From Mayamaea pseudoterrestris (lineage: Eukaryota > Bacillariophyta > Bacillariophyceae > Sellaphorales > Sellaphoraceae): a stretch of 64,000 bases of DNA. Below the pieces are notes generated by a model, which was not told the DNA's origin, searched no databases, and saw nothing but the letters and a program-made list of their open reading frames with translations. Every line of letters begins with the position of its first letter. The stretch's first letter is position 1. The stretch is taken from assembly GCA_027923505.1 (NCBI GenBank), contig BROI01000011.1:744001-808000 (forward strand). The letters run 5' to 3'. The position numbers were made by a program, and so were the translations under genes. Below are positions 63,199 to 64,000 of the stretch, in pieces.

Positions 63199-64000
63199 AT
63201 GACGGAAGAAGAGACGCAACAGCGTCTCATTCTCAGTCCAGAAGATGCCATGGACGACTTTGACACAAGCAGCGAGGATGAAAACAAACCGCCTCGTCCA
63301 CCGGGACGCGCCAAAGCTCCTCGTCCAAGCATGGTCGCACGACAAAGTCTTGCGACAAAGCGACGCCGTCGAAGCAGCATGATTCGCAATCGATTGAGTC
63401 TTACGTCGGCGAATGGAACGACACCTTCCGAACAGCACCTTGGTGAGCTCTATCGCAAGGCTATACGTATGAACGCCGAGAACCGCATCAATGCTCAAAA
63501 CTCTTGGAACTTGCCACTCATTGAGCACATTGACAAATTTTTGGAGGAAGATGAGGAGGAGGGAGAGGAAGAAAACCATATCAGCGATATGGAGTCAAGC
63601 CAGACGCCGAAAGCAAGCAAGCGAGTCAACTTCACCAAAGCCTCCTGCACACTTGATGCGTCAGTTAAAATTTACTCATTTCGAGTCGATGATGTCCATC
63701 TCACGAGCTACAAGGTCCTTGCGAACTTGAACCGCAATCAGAAACCGAATGAAAAGGACGGTGACGATGGAATCTTCCCGACGAATCATGACGATGAAGG
63801 CGACGAGACAGCCACCAAAACACCGGCCCGGAAGACGGCACGCTCCGCTCAAACCTTGGAAACTAATCGAGGTAAATTTTCTGATGGCATTCTTTATGGG
63901 AGTGTGCGCGCGCTTACTCAATCTTCCTTCTTTCTACTGACGCAGCAAACATTAATCTTAATCGCTTGGATGCGGCTTTTGACATTGACCCTCTCTTCCA
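63199..64000 (+). CDS. Condensin subunit CAP-H (Barren), 5' part
   Basis: Kleisin subunit of condensin I, linking the SMC2-SMC4 heads during chromosome condensation. Exon 1 is 63199-63871; a 74-base GT-AG intron follows, and exon 2 begins at 63946 and runs off the window. ATG 63199 starts MTEEETQQRLILSPEDAMDD, followed by a basic RRRRSSMIRNRLSL and the family block ELYRKAIRMNAENRINAQNS and WNLPLIEHIDKFL. CTLDASVKIYSFRVDDVHLT and, across the join, TNRG/A-NINLNRLDAAFDIDPLF match the Barren N-terminal SMC-binding region. The gene continues to the right, so length and C-terminus cannot be judged. RRSS and RNRLS sites lie in the N-terminus. Confidence 0.92.
   Translation, partial: MTEEETQQRLILSPEDAMDDFDTSSEDENKPPRPPGRAKAPRPSMVARQSLATKRRRRSSMIRNRLSLTSANGTTPSEQHLGELYRKAIRMNAENRINAQNSWNLPLIEHIDKFLEEDEEEGEEENHISDMESSQTPKASKRVNFTKASCTLDASVKIYSFRVDDVHLTSYKVLANLNRNQKPNEKDGDDGIFPTNHDDEGDETATKTPARKTARSAQTLETNRGKFSDGILYGSVRALTQSSFFLLTQQTLILIAWMRLLTLTLSS

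Noticed and set aside
1-64000. tRNA, rRNA, transposon or virus-like sequences
   Set aside because: I found no cloverleaf with a GTTCRA-type T loop, no reverse transcriptase, integrase or capsid-like frame and no terminal repeats other than the simple duplications listed.

Overview
The window is nuclear DNA of a photosynthetic stramenopile, most likely a diatom. Genes are compact and lie on both strands. Introns are short (about 75-130 bases) with GT-AG borders, plus one probable GC-AG intron. Several N-termini look like bipartite plastid presequences of secondary algae: a signal peptide ending in an A/C-x-A|F-type junction in the DUF1517, FKBP-like and uroporphyrinogen decarboxylase proteins. 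There is also a type III metacaspase (p10 region in front of p20), an arrangement known from algae with secondary plastids. I inferred splice structures by hand from phase-compatible donors and acceptors.

Layout. 1-13.5 kb: patatin-like lipase, AMPK beta subunit (3 exons), a small four-TM protein, a 1063-aa PH-domain protein carrying 14 RRxS motifs, an 80-aa charged protein, a saccharopine-dehydrogenase-like oxidoreductase and an ammonium transporter (8 exons). 13.7-19 kb: DUF1517 plastid protein and a secreted protein with three Cys modules, Pro/Thr repeats and a GH16-like domain. 18.2-38.2 kb: an apparently perfect 9,996-bp tandem duplication carrying an Ala-rich helical protein, an FKBP-like protein, an IFRD-family protein, a hypothetical protein and the 5' part of a giant surface repeat protein. 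Its breakpoints lie inside the GH16 gene and inside the 48/51-bp coding minisatellite of the repeat protein. 34.9-43.5 kb: the full-length repeat-protein locus, with about 137 repeat units, a C-terminal TM segment and a few frame breaks. 43.9-44.9 kb: a decayed cysteine-synthase pseudogene.

45-64 kb: a glutathione peroxidase with an in-frame TGA exactly where selenocysteine belongs, U1A/U2B''-like snRNP protein, SWC5/CFDP1-like BCNT protein, Mrd1/RBM19 rRNA-processing protein, hybrid histidine kinase, a secreted/membrane cupin-like protein, an LRR membrane protein, plastid uroporphyrinogen decarboxylase, type III metacaspase with a CaaX-like C-terminus, and the 5' end of condensin subunit CAP-H running off the right edge.

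The genes are ordinary eukaryotic housekeeping and signalling genes with no operon logic; several are arranged head to head over short shared promoters. The points of most interest are the duplication with its chimeric junction, the coding minisatellite, the selenoprotein, and the RRxS scaffold. I saw no tRNA, rRNA, CRISPR array, retroelement or virus-like element.
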